A stretch of 64,000 nucleotides of DNA from an uncultured Oscillospiraceae bacterium (lineage in GTDB: Bacteria > Bacillota > Clostridia > Oscillospirales > Acutalibacteraceae), in assembly GCA_902492455.1 (NCBI GenBank), contig CABULH010000013.1:51426-115425 (forward strand). The letters are read 5' to 3'. Shown here one piece after another: positions 1 through 8,714 of this stretch. Numbering within the stretch: the first letter of the stretch is position 1; every line of letters starts with the position of its first letter. The translations under genes and the position numbers were made by a program. The notes under the pieces were generated by a model. The model was given only the letters and a program-made list of their open reading frames with translations, was not told where the DNA came from and did not search any database.

Positions 1-461
1 TGCCGTTCCACCATCTCTCCGCCGAGCGGCAGTCCTCCATCCTCTGTGCGGTCATCACCGGATACTGTGATAAGCACCACCTGTTTGGAATTGGCAATCG
101 GCGGGCGCACCCCGCGGAGAAAGCGGGCAGACCAATACCTTTGGCTGCGGTCAATCAGCGCCTTCATGGGCGCGGGAAAGGACAAATTATAGATGGGCAG
201 CGCGAATACCAGTACATCCGCCCTCTCCAGCAGGGCATAATATCCGTCCAGATCCCGCTTGGAGCAGCCGTCCTTATGGGCGCAGTAACCGCAGCCGTCG
301 CAGGCGCGGGGATTCAGCTGAAAACAATCGATGCGCTCCACCGCCGTTCCCGCCCTCACCCCCTCCAGGAAAGCGGCAATCAGCCGGGAAGTGGGACCCG
401 CTTCGTGGGGAGAGCCGTTGAGCAGCAGCACCCGCTTAGCCGAAGAGGGTGCGTTCTTCAC
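1..461 (-). CDS. Flavodoxin-family / NADPH-dependent FMN reductase-like protein, C-terminus cut by window edge
   Basis: The minus strand reads as a flavodoxin-fold protein: after a short lead it has the phosphate-loop motif LLLNGSPHEAG, then a cysteine cluster CDGCGYCAHKDGC, then the FMN-loop signature FALPIYNLSFPAPMKALIDR. This is the usual plan of iron-sulfur flavoproteins and related FMN reductases that pass electrons from NAD(P)H. The cysteine cluster suggests a bound metal or redox-active cysteines (inference). The reading frame opens at a GTG at 461 and overlaps the end of the carbamoyltransferase gene by 26 bases, suggesting coupled translation; a second GTG closer to the motif is also possible. 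The 3' end lies outside the window, so the length is unknown. Confidence 0.75.
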   Translation of the reverse strand, partial: MKNAPSSAKRVLLLNGSPHEAGPTSRLIAAFLEGVRAGTAVERIDCFQLNPRACDGCGYCAHKDGCSKRDLDGYYALLERADVLVFALPIYNLSFPAPMKALIDRSQRYWSARFLRGVRPPIANSKQVVLITVSGDDRTEDGGLPLGGEMVER

Positions 462-1506
462 AGTAATCACAGACAAGGAGATCACCATTCTTTCGGAAGG
501 TACGGGGCAGATAAAGCTCGGAATTGGTGATACAGGCGGGATTGGAACAGTGGGGCGTCTCCCCTTTGGGAGCCGGATCCAGATGCTTCACATCGCCGTT
601 GAGCATCTTGATGATCAACGCCATCCGGGCATACAGCCCGTACTCGGTCTGTTCAAAATACTTGGCCCGGAGATCATCGTCCACCTCCTGGGTGATCTCG
701 TCCACCCTGGGCAGGGGATGCAGCACAATGAGATCCTTCTTCGCCAGCTTCATTTTAGCGCCGTCCAGCACATATACGCCCTTCTGGCGTTCATATTCTT
801 CCCGTGAGGGGAACCGTTCCTGCTGAATACGGGTCATGTACAGCACGTCCAGCAGAGGCATGGCTTCGGCCAGGTTATCGATTTCCTCAAAAGAGCAACC
901 CGCTCCCGCCAGGTAATCCTTTATATAAGAGGGAATGCCCAAATCCGGTGTGGAGATCAGCACAAAGCGGTTATTGGGGAAACGAGCCATGGTTTTGATT
1001 AAAGAATGCACCGTGCGGCCGTTTTTCAGATCCCCGCACAGGCCGATGCACAGGCCGGAAAAGGTGCCTTTTTCATGGCGCAGGGTCACCAGGTCGGTAA
1101 GGGTTTGCGTGGGATGTAGGTGGCCGCCGTCTCCCGCGTTGATAACCGGTACCCGGGAATAGAGAGAAGCGGCCCGGGCAGAACCCGCCCGGGGATGGCG
1201 GATCGCGATAATATCCGAATAGCCGCTCACCACCCGGACCGTATCCTTCAGAGTCTCCCCCTTGGAAACGGAGGAGTTGCCGGGATTATCAAAACCGATA
1301 ATGCGGCCGCCCAGCCGCAGCATCGCGGTTTGGAAGGACATCTGCGTGCGGGTAGACGGCTCGTAAAACAGGGTTGCCAGAATCTTTCCCCGGCAGACAC
1401 CATAATATTCATCCGTGCGTTCCCGGATATCGCAGGCCAGACGGGTAATTTCCTCCCAGGCGGAAACGGATAAATCCGCCAGATCGATCAAATGACGTGG
1501 TGACAT
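436..1506 (-). CDS. pyrB: Aspartate carbamoyltransferase catalytic chain with fused PyrI-type zinc domain
   Basis: Catalyses condensation of carbamoyl phosphate with aspartate, the committed step of pyrimidine synthesis. Visible motifs are the carbamoyl-phosphate loop EPSTRT, IRHPRAGSARAA, NAGDGGHLHPTQTLTDL and VLHPLPRVDEI. The catalytic part takes about 305 residues. It is followed by about 45 residues holding a CxxxxC...CxxC cluster (HCSNPACITN and LLVCDYCE), which closely matches the zinc-binding C-terminus of the separate regulatory chain PyrI; the nucleotide-binding allosteric half of PyrI is absent. I start it at the ATG at 1506 (356 aa) because AGGAAG lies 8 bases upstream; the longer frame from 1548 has no ribosome-binding site. 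No other pyr gene is nearby. It overlaps the flavoprotein gene downstream. Confidence 0.93.
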   Translation of the reverse strand: MSPRHLIDLADLSVSAWEEITRLACDIRERTDEYYGVCRGKILATLFYEPSTRTQMSFQTAMLRLGGRIIGFDNPGNSSVSKGETLKDTVRVVSGYSDIIAIRHPRAGSARAASLYSRVPVINAGDGGHLHPTQTLTDLVTLRHEKGTFSGLCIGLCGDLKNGRTVHSLIKTMARFPNNRFVLISTPDLGIPSYIKDYLAGAGCSFEEIDNLAEAMPLLDVLYMTRIQQERFPSREEYERQKGVYVLDGAKMKLAKKDLIVLHPLPRVDEITQEVDDDLRAKYFEQTEYGLYARMALIIKMLNGDVKHLDPAPKGETPHCSNPACITNSELYLPRTFRKNGDLLVCDYCEERTLFG

Positions 1507-1627
1507 GATAAACTTCCTTTCGCCAGTCTCGGACGTGGCTTGGAGCATCGGCCGGGAGCGTTTTTTTTATTCTAACAGCTTATGACAGAATCCGCAAGAA
1601 AACTTTTTGTAAATCTCCTCTACGGGC

Positions 1628-1656
1628 TTGCATTTTTCCGCAGTTTACGGTATAAT
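1628..1656 (+). promoter_or_regulatory. Promoter for tRNA-Leu
   Basis: TTGCAT at 1628-1633 and a perfect TATAAT at 1651-1656 are separated by 17 bases and lie 13 bases before the tRNA. The -35 side shares the string CGGGCTTGCA.TTTTCCG with the pheST T-box promoter at 23.18 kb. Confidence 0.8.
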
Positions 1657-1669
1657 CATTCCTGTTCAT

Positions 1670-1756
1670 GCCGGTGTGATGGAATTGGCAGACGTAGAGG
1701 ACTCAAAATCCTCCGCTGGCGACAGCGTGCCGGTTCGAGTCCGGCCACCGGCACCA
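1670..1756 (+). tRNA. tRNA-Leu(CAA)
   Basis: Acceptor arms GCCGGTG and CACCGGC pair over 7 bases. The anticodon stem GAGGA/TCCTC encloses the loop CTCAAAA, giving anticodon CAA. A long variable arm, typical of class II tRNAs, and the T-arm GGTTCGAGTCC follow. The CCA end is encoded (1754-1756). Confidence 0.96.
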
Positions 1757-1763
1757 CACCCGC

Positions 1764-1799
1764 GGTGGGCAATTCGTGATGAATTGCTCACCGTTTTTT
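1764..1799 (+). terminator. Rho-independent terminator after tRNA-Leu
   Basis: An inverted repeat GGTGGGCAATTC / GAATTGCTCACC is followed by six T residues, starting 8 bases after the tRNA. Confidence 0.85.
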
Positions 1800-2250
1800 A
1801 ATTTTGCTCTCATTCATACTAAAAATGAGTCCGCATCTGGCATCAGCCAATCCTATCTTAACATCACATCCGCTGTCTCCGTTACATGAATTCGTATGCA
1901 CCTGCTTCACGCTTAATTTTATGAACAGAGAAAAACTTCACATTATTCCTTCTATTGCGGATATGCGCGATAGTTGGTTTTATCAGCGTCTTTTCGGTTG
2001 CCTGATCCAACACCGGTTGTTATGACCTTGTTTCCACCAAGAGCCCTGCTTCTTTCTTCTTTTCGGGCTGATTATGCTGTATTTGGGATTCTAGCTGTAT
2101 TGCGCTATCAGATCATCGTCATTCCTACCATCCTCCAAGAAGGCATCTCCTTATTTGGAAAGCAACCGGAAGAAATTGTGCTGCGATTGGTCGGAACCAC
2201 CGATTATAACGGCATGGCGGCTTTACTCTATGAGCCCAGGCCGATTGAAA
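1800..2250. other. Intergenic stretch without a recognisable gene
   Basis: About 450 bases between the tRNA-Leu terminator and the leuB terminator. Short open frames exist on the plus strand (up to 97 codons, 1974-2267) but lack a convincing ribosome-binding site and resemble no family I know. The base composition is lower in GC than the flanking genes, so a decayed gene is possible. I see no repeat or structured RNA here. Confidence 0.5.
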
Positions 2251-2251
2251 C

Positions 2252-2282
2252 AAAAAACGTCCCCTGACGGGGACGTTTTTTG
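2252..2282 (-). terminator. Terminator of leuB (potentially bidirectional)
   Basis: A hairpin with arms AAAAAACGTCCCC and GGGGACGTTTTTT around a TGAC loop lies 15 bases beyond the leuB stop. T runs on both strands make it able to work in either direction. Confidence 0.9.
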
Positions 2283-2296
2283 TTCTGTGATTCTTT

Positions 2297-3370
2297 TTAC
2301 AAAGCAGCGACCACCGCATCGCCCATGGCGGCGGTGCCCACCTTCGTGGTGCCTTCGGTGTAGATGTCCGGCGTACGGACGCCGTCATCCAGCACCTTTT
2401 CCACCGCCGCTTCAATGGCGTCGGCCGCTGCAACTTCGTCCAGAGAATACCGCAGCATCATCGCCCCGGACAGAATGGTGGCGAGGGGATTGGCAATGCC
2501 CTTGCCGGCGATATCCGGCGCGGAGCCGTGGATAGGCTCATAGAGTCCCCGCTTGCCCTCACCCATGGAGGCAGAGGCCAGCATGCCGATGGAACCGGCA
2601 ACCTGGGAGGCCTCATCCGAGAGAATATCGCCGAAGATGTTGGAAGCCAGCATCACGTCAAACTGCTTGGGATTGCGCACCAGCTGCATGGCGGCATTGT
2701 CGATATACAGGTGGTTCAGCTCCACATCCGGATATTCCGCCGCCACCTTGAGCACCGTTTCCCGCCACAGCCGGGAAGATTCCAGCACGTTGGCCTTGTC
2801 GATGTTGGTGACCTTCCTGTTGCGCTTGCGGGCGGAATCAAAAGCCACACGGGCAATACGCTCCACCTCTTTCACGGTGTACATCTCGGTATCAAAGGCG
2901 GCTTCCACGCCGTCCACCGTCTTGCGTCCCCGCTCGCCGAAGTAGATGCCGCCGGTCAGTTCCCGCACCACCATAATATCCATACTGTCCCCGATGATGT
3001 CCTCCCGCAGAGGGCAGGCATTTTTCAGCGGGCCATAAATCTTGGCAGGACGCAGGTTGGCGAAGAGCCCCAGCGCCGCCCGGATGCCCAGCAGCCCGGC
3101 TTCGGGACGCAGATTGCCCGGCAGGGTGTCCCACTTGGCGCCGCCCACGGCTCCCAGCAGCACTGCGTCGGAGGTCAGGCAGGTGTCCACCGTTTCCTTG
3201 GGCAGGGGCACGCCGGTGGCGTCGATGGCGCAGCCGCCCATCAGCACGTCGGTGTAATTCAGCTGAAAGCCGAATTTCTGGCCTGCAGCGTCCAGCACCT
3301 TGATGGCTTCCGCCACAATCTCGGGCCCGATGCCGTCGCCGCGCAGCAGGGTGATGTTGTACTGTTTCAT
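2297..3370 (-). CDS. leuB: 3-isopropylmalate dehydrogenase
   Basis: Oxidative decarboxylation of 3-isopropylmalate with NAD in leucine synthesis. It has the N-terminal LLRGDGIGPEIV motif, LGAVGGAKWD, the substrate/Mn loop with ENLR-like residues (VRELTGGIYFGERG), the helix VTNIDKANVLESSRLWRE, and the family signature NIFGDILSDEASQVAGSIG, plus the NAD-site GSAPDIAGKGIANP. At 357 aa the length is normal. The start has AAAGGA 8 bases upstream. It stands alone here; leuA, leuC and leuD are not in the window, so leucine genes are either split or lie elsewhere. It is preceded by the amino acid ABC operon in the same direction, with a gap of 72 bases. Confidence 0.96.
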   Translation of the reverse strand: MKQYNITLLRGDGIGPEIVAEAIKVLDAAGQKFGFQLNYTDVLMGGCAIDATGVPLPKETVDTCLTSDAVLLGAVGGAKWDTLPGNLRPEAGLLGIRAALGLFANLRPAKIYGPLKNACPLREDIIGDSMDIMVVRELTGGIYFGERGRKTVDGVEAAFDTEMYTVKEVERIARVAFDSARKRNRKVTNIDKANVLESSRLWRETVLKVAAEYPDVELNHLYIDNAAMQLVRNPKQFDVMLASNIFGDILSDEASQVAGSIGMLASASMGEGKRGLYEPIHGSAPDIAGKGIANPLATILSGAMMLRYSLDEVAAADAIEAAVEKVLDDGVRTPDIYTEGTTKVGTAAMGDAVVAAL

Positions 3371-3442
3371 AGGAATCTGTCCTTTCTTAAGGTCCGATGT
3401 CCTTTTGGCGGGACATAAAACCGGATATACAGCAGAATTGTC

Positions 3443-4204
<762 letters not shown>

Positions 4205-4215
4205 GTCCATCCCCC

Positions 4216-4899
4216 TTACTGATAATAGCCCAGTTTCTTCTCCGCCACGGAGAAGCACTTGGATACGATGGCGTTCATCACCAGATAAAACAAACCGGCC
4301 ACGAACACGGGCAGCAGCGTCGCCTGGGCGGAAGTGATCTCCCGGGCCAAAATGAACAGCTCCGCCACACCGATGGTGGAGGCCAGGGCCGTATCCTTCA
4401 CCAGGGTCATAAACTCATTGCTCATGGGCGGCAGAATTTTCTTAATCACCTGGGGCAGCACGATATGGAAAAAGGTTTGCCGGCGGGAAAAGCCCAGAAC
4501 GTCGGCGGCTTCCTGCTGCCCCAGGGACACGCTTTCGATGCCGCCGCGGTAAATTTCAGAGAAATAGGCCGCGTAATTGAGGGTGAAGGCCACCACAGCC
4601 GCGGTCATCCGGTTGTTGAAAAAGAAAGCCACCACCGGGTTGGAAAAATCCAGATTGTGAAAGATGGTGGTGGGGGCGAACCAGAAAAAGATCAGCTGCA
4701 GCATCAGCGGGGTTCCCCGCATCACCAGCAGATAGGCCCGCACCGGCCAGCTGATCCATTTGTGCCGGGACATCCTCCCCTGGGCGATCAGCATACCCAG
4801 CGGGAGCGCCAGCAGCAGGGTGAGAAAAAACAAAATCAGCGTACCGCCGGAAGCCTCCAGCATCTGCTTAAGCATTTTGACAAAGACCGTCCACGTCAT
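4216..4899 (-). CDS. Polar amino acid ABC transporter permease (HisM/GlnP type)
   Basis: An integral membrane protein of 227 aa with several hydrophobic spans and the EAA-loop SLGQQEAADVLGFSRRQTFFHIVLPQ region that docks onto the ATPase (quoted in part: EAADVLGFSRRQTF). It probably works as a homodimer, since only one permease gene is present. The ATG at 4899 is preferred because AGAAGGA lies 4-5 bases before it and GGGAGG slightly further; the longer frame to 4941 would enter the spacer after the binding-protein gene. The hydrophilic N-terminal region is short, as usual for the family. Confidence 0.92.
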   Translation of the reverse strand: MTWTVFVKMLKQMLEASGGTLILFFLTLLLALPLGMLIAQGRMSRHKWISWPVRAYLLVMRGTPLMLQLIFFWFAPTTIFHNLDFSNPVVAFFFNNRMTAAVVAFTLNYAAYFSEIYRGGIESVSLGQQEAADVLGFSRRQTFFHIVLPQVIKKILPPMSNEFMTLVKDTALASTIGVAELFILAREITSAQATLLPVFVAGLFYLVMNAIVSKCFSVAEKKLGYYQ

Positions 4900-4983
4900 G
4901 GATCCTTCTACCTCCCGGCGCGCTTGTATGAAAAGATTCACCGGGGCGGCAGCCGCCCCGATGAATCCTCAGCCTCCGCGGCC

Positions 4984-5829
4984 TTATTTAACCTCGTTTT
5001 TGTGGCTGGCATAATACCGCGCCACCACTTCATCCATCAGCACCACGTCGCATTTGCCCTGAGAGAGTTCCAGCAGCGCGGTCACGTTGTCATCCAGCTT
5101 GGTAGGCGCTCCGCCGGCCAGCTTCTCTTTGATTTCCGGATGGGCGTCCAGCGCTTCCGAAGCGGTGGAACCCTTCTGCAGGGTCAGTTTTTTGCCCTCC
5201 AGATCACTCTTGGACTTGATGTCGGACCCCTCCATCACCACCAGCACCTGGCGGTTGCCCATATAAGCGGGGGTCATATTCATGGCTTCTTTGCGCTCGT
5301 CGGTGATGGTCATGCCGTTCCACACCACATCGATTTTTCTGTCGTTGAGCTCCTTCTCCTTGTTGTCCCAGATGATGGGGGTGATCTCCAGCTCCACGCC
5401 CAGCTTCTTACAGACAGCCTTAGCCAAATCAATGTCAAAGCCGGTGATGTTGCCGTCCTCGTCCCGGAAGCCCATAGGCGGCAGCGCCACGTCCAGGCCC
5501 AGCACCAGTTTGCCTTTGTCCTTGATCTTCTGCAGGGAATCGTCAGTAGCCGCCTCCGGCTCATAGGAATCCGGCAGTTTGCTGACGTTCTCTCCGAACC
5601 ATTTCTTGCTGATGGTTTCGAATTCGCCGTTCTGGTTCATCTCCACCAGCAGCTTCCAGACCTCGTTGCGCAGGGCCGCGTCTTCCTTGCGGAAGCCAAT
5701 GCCGTATTCCTCGGAGGACAGCGCTTCATCCAGCACCACATAATTCTTCCTGCCACCGCCGCAGCCGGCCATCGTTCCCGCTGCCAGTACCGCAGCCACC
5801 GCAGCGGCCACCAGTTTTCTTATTTTCAA
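4984..5829 (-). CDS. Amino acid ABC transporter substrate-binding lipoprotein, circularly permuted
   Basis: A family-3 solute-binding protein (281 aa) that captures an amino acid at the cell surface for the permease and ATPase downstream. Residues 1-23 form a lipoprotein signal ending MAGC. The order of the rest is unusual. Residues about 29-81 (from NYVVLDEALSSEEYGIGF to ISKKWFGEN) are what is normally the C-terminal end of the family. After a linker, DDSLQKIKDKGKLVLGLD begins the normal N-terminus, and the protein stops at LMDEVVARYYASHKNEVK, exactly where the N-terminal block should continue. All family segments are present once. Start: a TTG at 5829, 8 bases after AGGAGG; the GTG at 5850 would put the ribosome-binding site inside the gene. 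Confidence 0.92.
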   Translation of the reverse strand: MKIRKLVAAAVAAVLAAGTMAGCGGGRKNYVVLDEALSSEEYGIGFRKEDAALRNEVWKLLVEMNQNGEFETISKKWFGENVSKLPDSYEPEAATDDSLQKIKDKGKLVLGLDVALPPMGFRDEDGNITGFDIDLAKAVCKKLGVELEITPIIWDNKEKELNDRKIDVVWNGMTITDERKEAMNMTPAYMGNRQVLVVMEGSDIKSKSDLEGKKLTLQKGSTASEALDAHPEIKEKLAGGAPTKLDDNVTALLELSQGKCDVVLMDEVVARYYASHKNEVK

Positions 5830-5862
5830 ACCAAACAACCTCCTCAACACTTCTTTAAGGTT

Positions 5863-5891
5863 ATATTACACTATCCTGCTAACAAAGTAAA
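5863..5891 (-). promoter_or_regulatory. Promoter for the amino acid ABC operon
   Basis: On the minus strand TTTACT (5886-5891) and TAATAT (5863-5868) are 17 bases apart, about 35 bases upstream of the TTG start. Confidence 0.55.
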
Positions 5892-5959
5892 GTGTTAAAA
5901 GCGCCAAAATCCGCCTTTTTGGCCGTCCTATCCACAGCAATAGATCAATGCCGGCGATC

Positions 5960-6289
5960 CTACCGATAATAAGTATAATAAGCCACAACTGTATCCGGCC
6001 CGCCATCGGGCCCGATGCATTGAATCACTACACCGCCCAGGCTTAGCAGTTCGCCGCATTGGGCGCCTTCCTGAGAACAGCGGAACACCTCCGCCCCGTC
6101 GCAGATAATCACGATCTTCCCATCCTTGGTATTGATCCGGCCGGTTTTGCCCAGCACGGTTTCCACCGGACTGCCCTGTTCATCCAGTTCTCGCCGGACT
6201 ACATAGCGGACACCCTTGCCGTCCAGCCGGGTAATGAGCCGGGCGTTATCCCTGTCCGCCTGCCGCTGCTTGCTATTGAAAAACCCCAT
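5960..6289 (-). CDS. Hypothetical protein, 109 aa
   Basis: I do not recognise the family. The protein is soluble, starts with a basic, polar stretch (MGFFNSKQRQADRDNARLI), and the rest looks like a small beta-rich domain with three cysteines (IICDGAEVF, FRCSQEGAQCGELL, VIQCIGPDGG) and a tyrosine-rich end. It has a good ribosome-binding site (GAGGCGG just before ATG) and begins 7 bases after the stop of the DUF815 ATPase gene, so the two are very probably co-transcribed and may act together. Confidence 0.7.
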   Translation of the reverse strand: MGFFNSKQRQADRDNARLITRLDGKGVRYVVRRELDEQGSPVETVLGKTGRINTKDGKIVIICDGAEVFRCSQEGAQCGELLSLGGVVIQCIGPDGGPDTVVAYYTYYR

Positions 6290-6296
6290 AGCCGCC

Positions 6297-7547
6297 TCAC
6301 AATTCCTCGCCGCGCCCCAGGCGCGCCTGGACGTCAGCGATAAACTGGCGGGCGTACCGGGGAGAACGGGCGCCCCGCTCCAGCGCCCAACGCTCGGCGG
6401 CGGCCAGCAGCTTCTGCCGGTCCACCCGGATGCCTCTGTCGTCGGCGATTTGCTCTACAATCTCCAGGAAGCGCTGTTTATCCGGCATCAAGAAGGTGAG
6501 ACTGATGCCGAAACGGTCGGAAAGAGATACCGCCTCCTGCACCGTATCCGCCTGATGCACCTCGTCCCCGTTTCGGTCGGCAAAGGTTTCCCGCAGCAGA
6601 TGACGGCGGTTGGAGGTGGCATAAATAATCACGTTGTCTGGCCGGGAAGCCAAGCCGCCCTCCAGCACTGCTTTAAGGGCGGCAAAGCTGTCGTCGTTGC
6701 CGGAGAAGGAAAGATCGTCGATAAAAATGATGAACTTCATGGGCAGTCCAGCCAGATAGCCCGTGAGATCAGGCAGCTGGCGCAGATATTCCTTGGGCAT
6801 CTCGATCATCCGCAGACCACCCGGCGCATACTCGTTGAGCAGCGCCTTGACGGTGGAGGATTTTCCCGTGCCCCGATCACCGTAAAGCAGCATATTGTTG
6901 GCTTCAAAGCCGTTAAGAAAGGCCAGGGTGTTATCGATAGCGATACGCCGCTGATATTCGTAGCCTTTGAGGTTGGAAAGCCGGATGGGATCGGGATGCT
7001 CCACCGGCAGCAGCGCGCCGTCCCGCCACAAAAAGGCGATATGCTTGGCAAAACGGCCACAGCCGTGGCGGGCGTGATAATCGGCCAGCGCCTCCGGCTG
7101 TCTGTCCCAAGGCTGGTCCATGGGCGCGGGCGCAGGATCCGTACCCCAACCGGGAAGCACCGCCGCCACATATGTATCCAGCCCCGCCGCGATATCCTCC
7201 CGGCAGAGGGTGGCCGCCTTGTAAAGCACGCCCAAATCCCGGACAGCCGCCTGCTGCAGCCGTTCCGGAGGCTGTTCCCCGGAAGAGAGAAGTTCGGAAT
7301 AGGCGTTGTCATCCGCCAGCACCTCCTCCGCCATGGCGGAGGTCAGGCTGTCCAGCCGGCCGGCAGCCGCCAAAGTGGCACACAACGTGCCGCAGCAGCT
7401 GCACAGCGCCGCTTTATCCCCCACCGCAGCCGCCTTTACCAGCGCGGTCACCGCACCGGTCACCGGCTGCTCCGTCACCCGGCGGTAAACCGAAAGGGAG
7501 AGCAAGCCGTAATACAGCGCATTGATTTCCTGTCTGTGTTCCTGCAT
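6297..7547 (-). CDS. DUF815-family AAA ATPase
   Basis: A 416-aa AAA-type ATPase of the DUF815 family (known only as a predicted ATPase). The N-terminal 190 residues are helical and variable. The ATPase core follows, with Walker A LLYGDRGTGKSSTVKAL, Walker B FIIFIDDLSF, a sensor-1-like ATSNRRHLL and, near the end, the arginine-rich GARSPRYARQFIADVQ. The length fits the family. The start ATG at 7547 has AAGGG 11 bases upstream. It is followed by the 109-aa hypothetical gene. Upstream (higher coordinates) comes one copy of a 67-bp direct repeat, which marks the edge of an inserted segment; before the insertion this gene probably sat right behind the MATE gene. Confidence 0.9.
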   Translation of the reverse strand: MQEHRQEINALYYGLLSLSVYRRVTEQPVTGAVTALVKAAAVGDKAALCSCCGTLCATLAAAGRLDSLTSAMAEEVLADDNAYSELLSSGEQPPERLQQAAVRDLGVLYKAATLCREDIAAGLDTYVAAVLPGWGTDPAPAPMDQPWDRQPEALADYHARHGCGRFAKHIAFLWRDGALLPVEHPDPIRLSNLKGYEYQRRIAIDNTLAFLNGFEANNMLLYGDRGTGKSSTVKALLNEYAPGGLRMIEMPKEYLRQLPDLTGYLAGLPMKFIIFIDDLSFSGNDDSFAALKAVLEGGLASRPDNVIIYATSNRRHLLRETFADRNGDEVHQADTVQEAVSLSDRFGISLTFLMPDKQRFLEIVEQIADDRGIRVDRQKLLAAAERWALERGARSPRYARQFIADVQARLGRGEEL

Positions 7548-7567
7548 GATTCATCGGCCCTTCTTCA

Positions 7568-7634
7568 TCTGACATATGAGGATATTTTACCGCCCCAGCG
7601 TGGGGATGTCAACCGAATCCCGCGCCGGGTCGGG
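7568..7634. repeat. Direct repeat copy A (67 bp), left edge of AT-rich insert
   Basis: Matches 12089-12155 at 65 of 67 positions, in the same orientation. Copy B contains the last 15 codons and stop of the MATE gene; copy A has no MATE gene attached. The two copies flank the 4.5-kb AT-rich segment. Confidence 0.9.
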
Positions 7635-7646
7635 GAGGGCTATCAT

Positions 7647-8546
7647 CTAGCTATTGTCAATAGTCTTATAGGGCCGACTTCTTCTGGCCTTTTCACGATA
7701 GAGAGAAGGTACTATACCTTCTCGTTTCTTGAACACTTTAGTGAAATAAGTCTGCTCTTTAAATCCACAAGATTCTGCTATTTCCTGTATGGATAACTCT
7801 GTAAAAGCCAAAAAATATTTCGCCAGAGATATTCTCCGTTGAATTACATAGTCTATTACTGATAGTCCGGTCGCCCGACGAAATCTTTGATTTAGTGCAT
7901 TGCGATTTGTATGGAATTGGGTACATAAACTCTGAATGGTAATGATGCCGGTAAGCTCTCGATGAATAAAAGCTATTAAATTCTCAATAAAGTCGTCGCT
8001 CAATCCCTCACGCTTTAATAGTTGCTGATATAGCGGTCGAAATGTTTCTATAAATGAGAACAATGATGCTCTGGCTCGACATGACCATATTCTATCTGGC
8101 TGATTACGGAATTGATGCATCATTTGTTGAATGAAACGGAAGGCAGTTTGAGACGATACACTGTCAAGAGGTAAAATGCCTTTAAAAATATCATTATGAT
8201 TAAAGAACAATGAAAGATCAGGATAAATTTCTTTTTTGCTTAAATCACGATATTCGCTTGAACAAATAAATCCGCGTGTGAGATTTACATTTATAAACGC
8301 TGGTGAAAAAGAGACAGAGTAAGCCTTGAGATGGTAACTGGCAAGCGGTTTAACTATCCTTCCCGGCGCAAAACACACCAACATATTCTGCCCGAGATAA
8401 CATCGTTCACCATCAATCATTAATACAATACTGCCTTCCACTATTAAACAGATAAAAAAATAATTTGAATCAATACTTTCAAAGCATTCTTTCTCGTTGT
8501 ATGAGGCAGAAACACATCGGTTTTTCATATGCTTGCAAGTTATCAA
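7647..8546 (-). CDS. AraC-family transcriptional regulator
   Basis: About 299 aa with an N-terminal sensing half (cupin-like; FICLIVEGSIVLMIDGERCY) and a C-terminal AraC-type double helix-turn-helix: ITIQSLCTQFHTNRNALNQRF, then LSIQEIAESCGFKEQTYFTKVFKK with the usual GF..QTYF..VFK pattern. It is AT-rich compared with its neighbours. The start is uncertain: AGAGGTGG lies 5 bases before a TTG at 8546, while a GTG at 8555 sits within that site and an ATG occurs at 8528. It is divergent from the exported-protein genes of the insert, so it may control them (inference). Confidence 0.88.
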   Translation of the reverse strand: MITCKHMKNRCVSASYNEKECFESIDSNYFFICLIVEGSIVLMIDGERCYLGQNMLVCFAPGRIVKPLASYHLKAYSVSFSPAFINVNLTRGFICSSEYRDLSKKEIYPDLSLFFNHNDIFKGILPLDSVSSQTAFRFIQQMMHQFRNQPDRIWSCRARASLFSFIETFRPLYQQLLKREGLSDDFIENLIAFIHRELTGIITIQSLCTQFHTNRNALNQRFRRATGLSVIDYVIQRRISLAKYFLAFTELSIQEIAESCGFKEQTYFTKVFKKREGIVPSLYREKARRSRPYKTIDNS

Positions 8547-8714
8547 TTCCGCCACCTCTTAATAATGCATATATTTCCAATAATTATGCCGATATTACCA
8601 AGACAAAAGCTATAAATGATGTAAAATTATTGTTAGTATTAACATATCAGAATAGCCGCTTTTTTACAAGAAAAAATAATATTATAATTTCCTTTCAGAA
8701 GCAGGTGTTACTAT

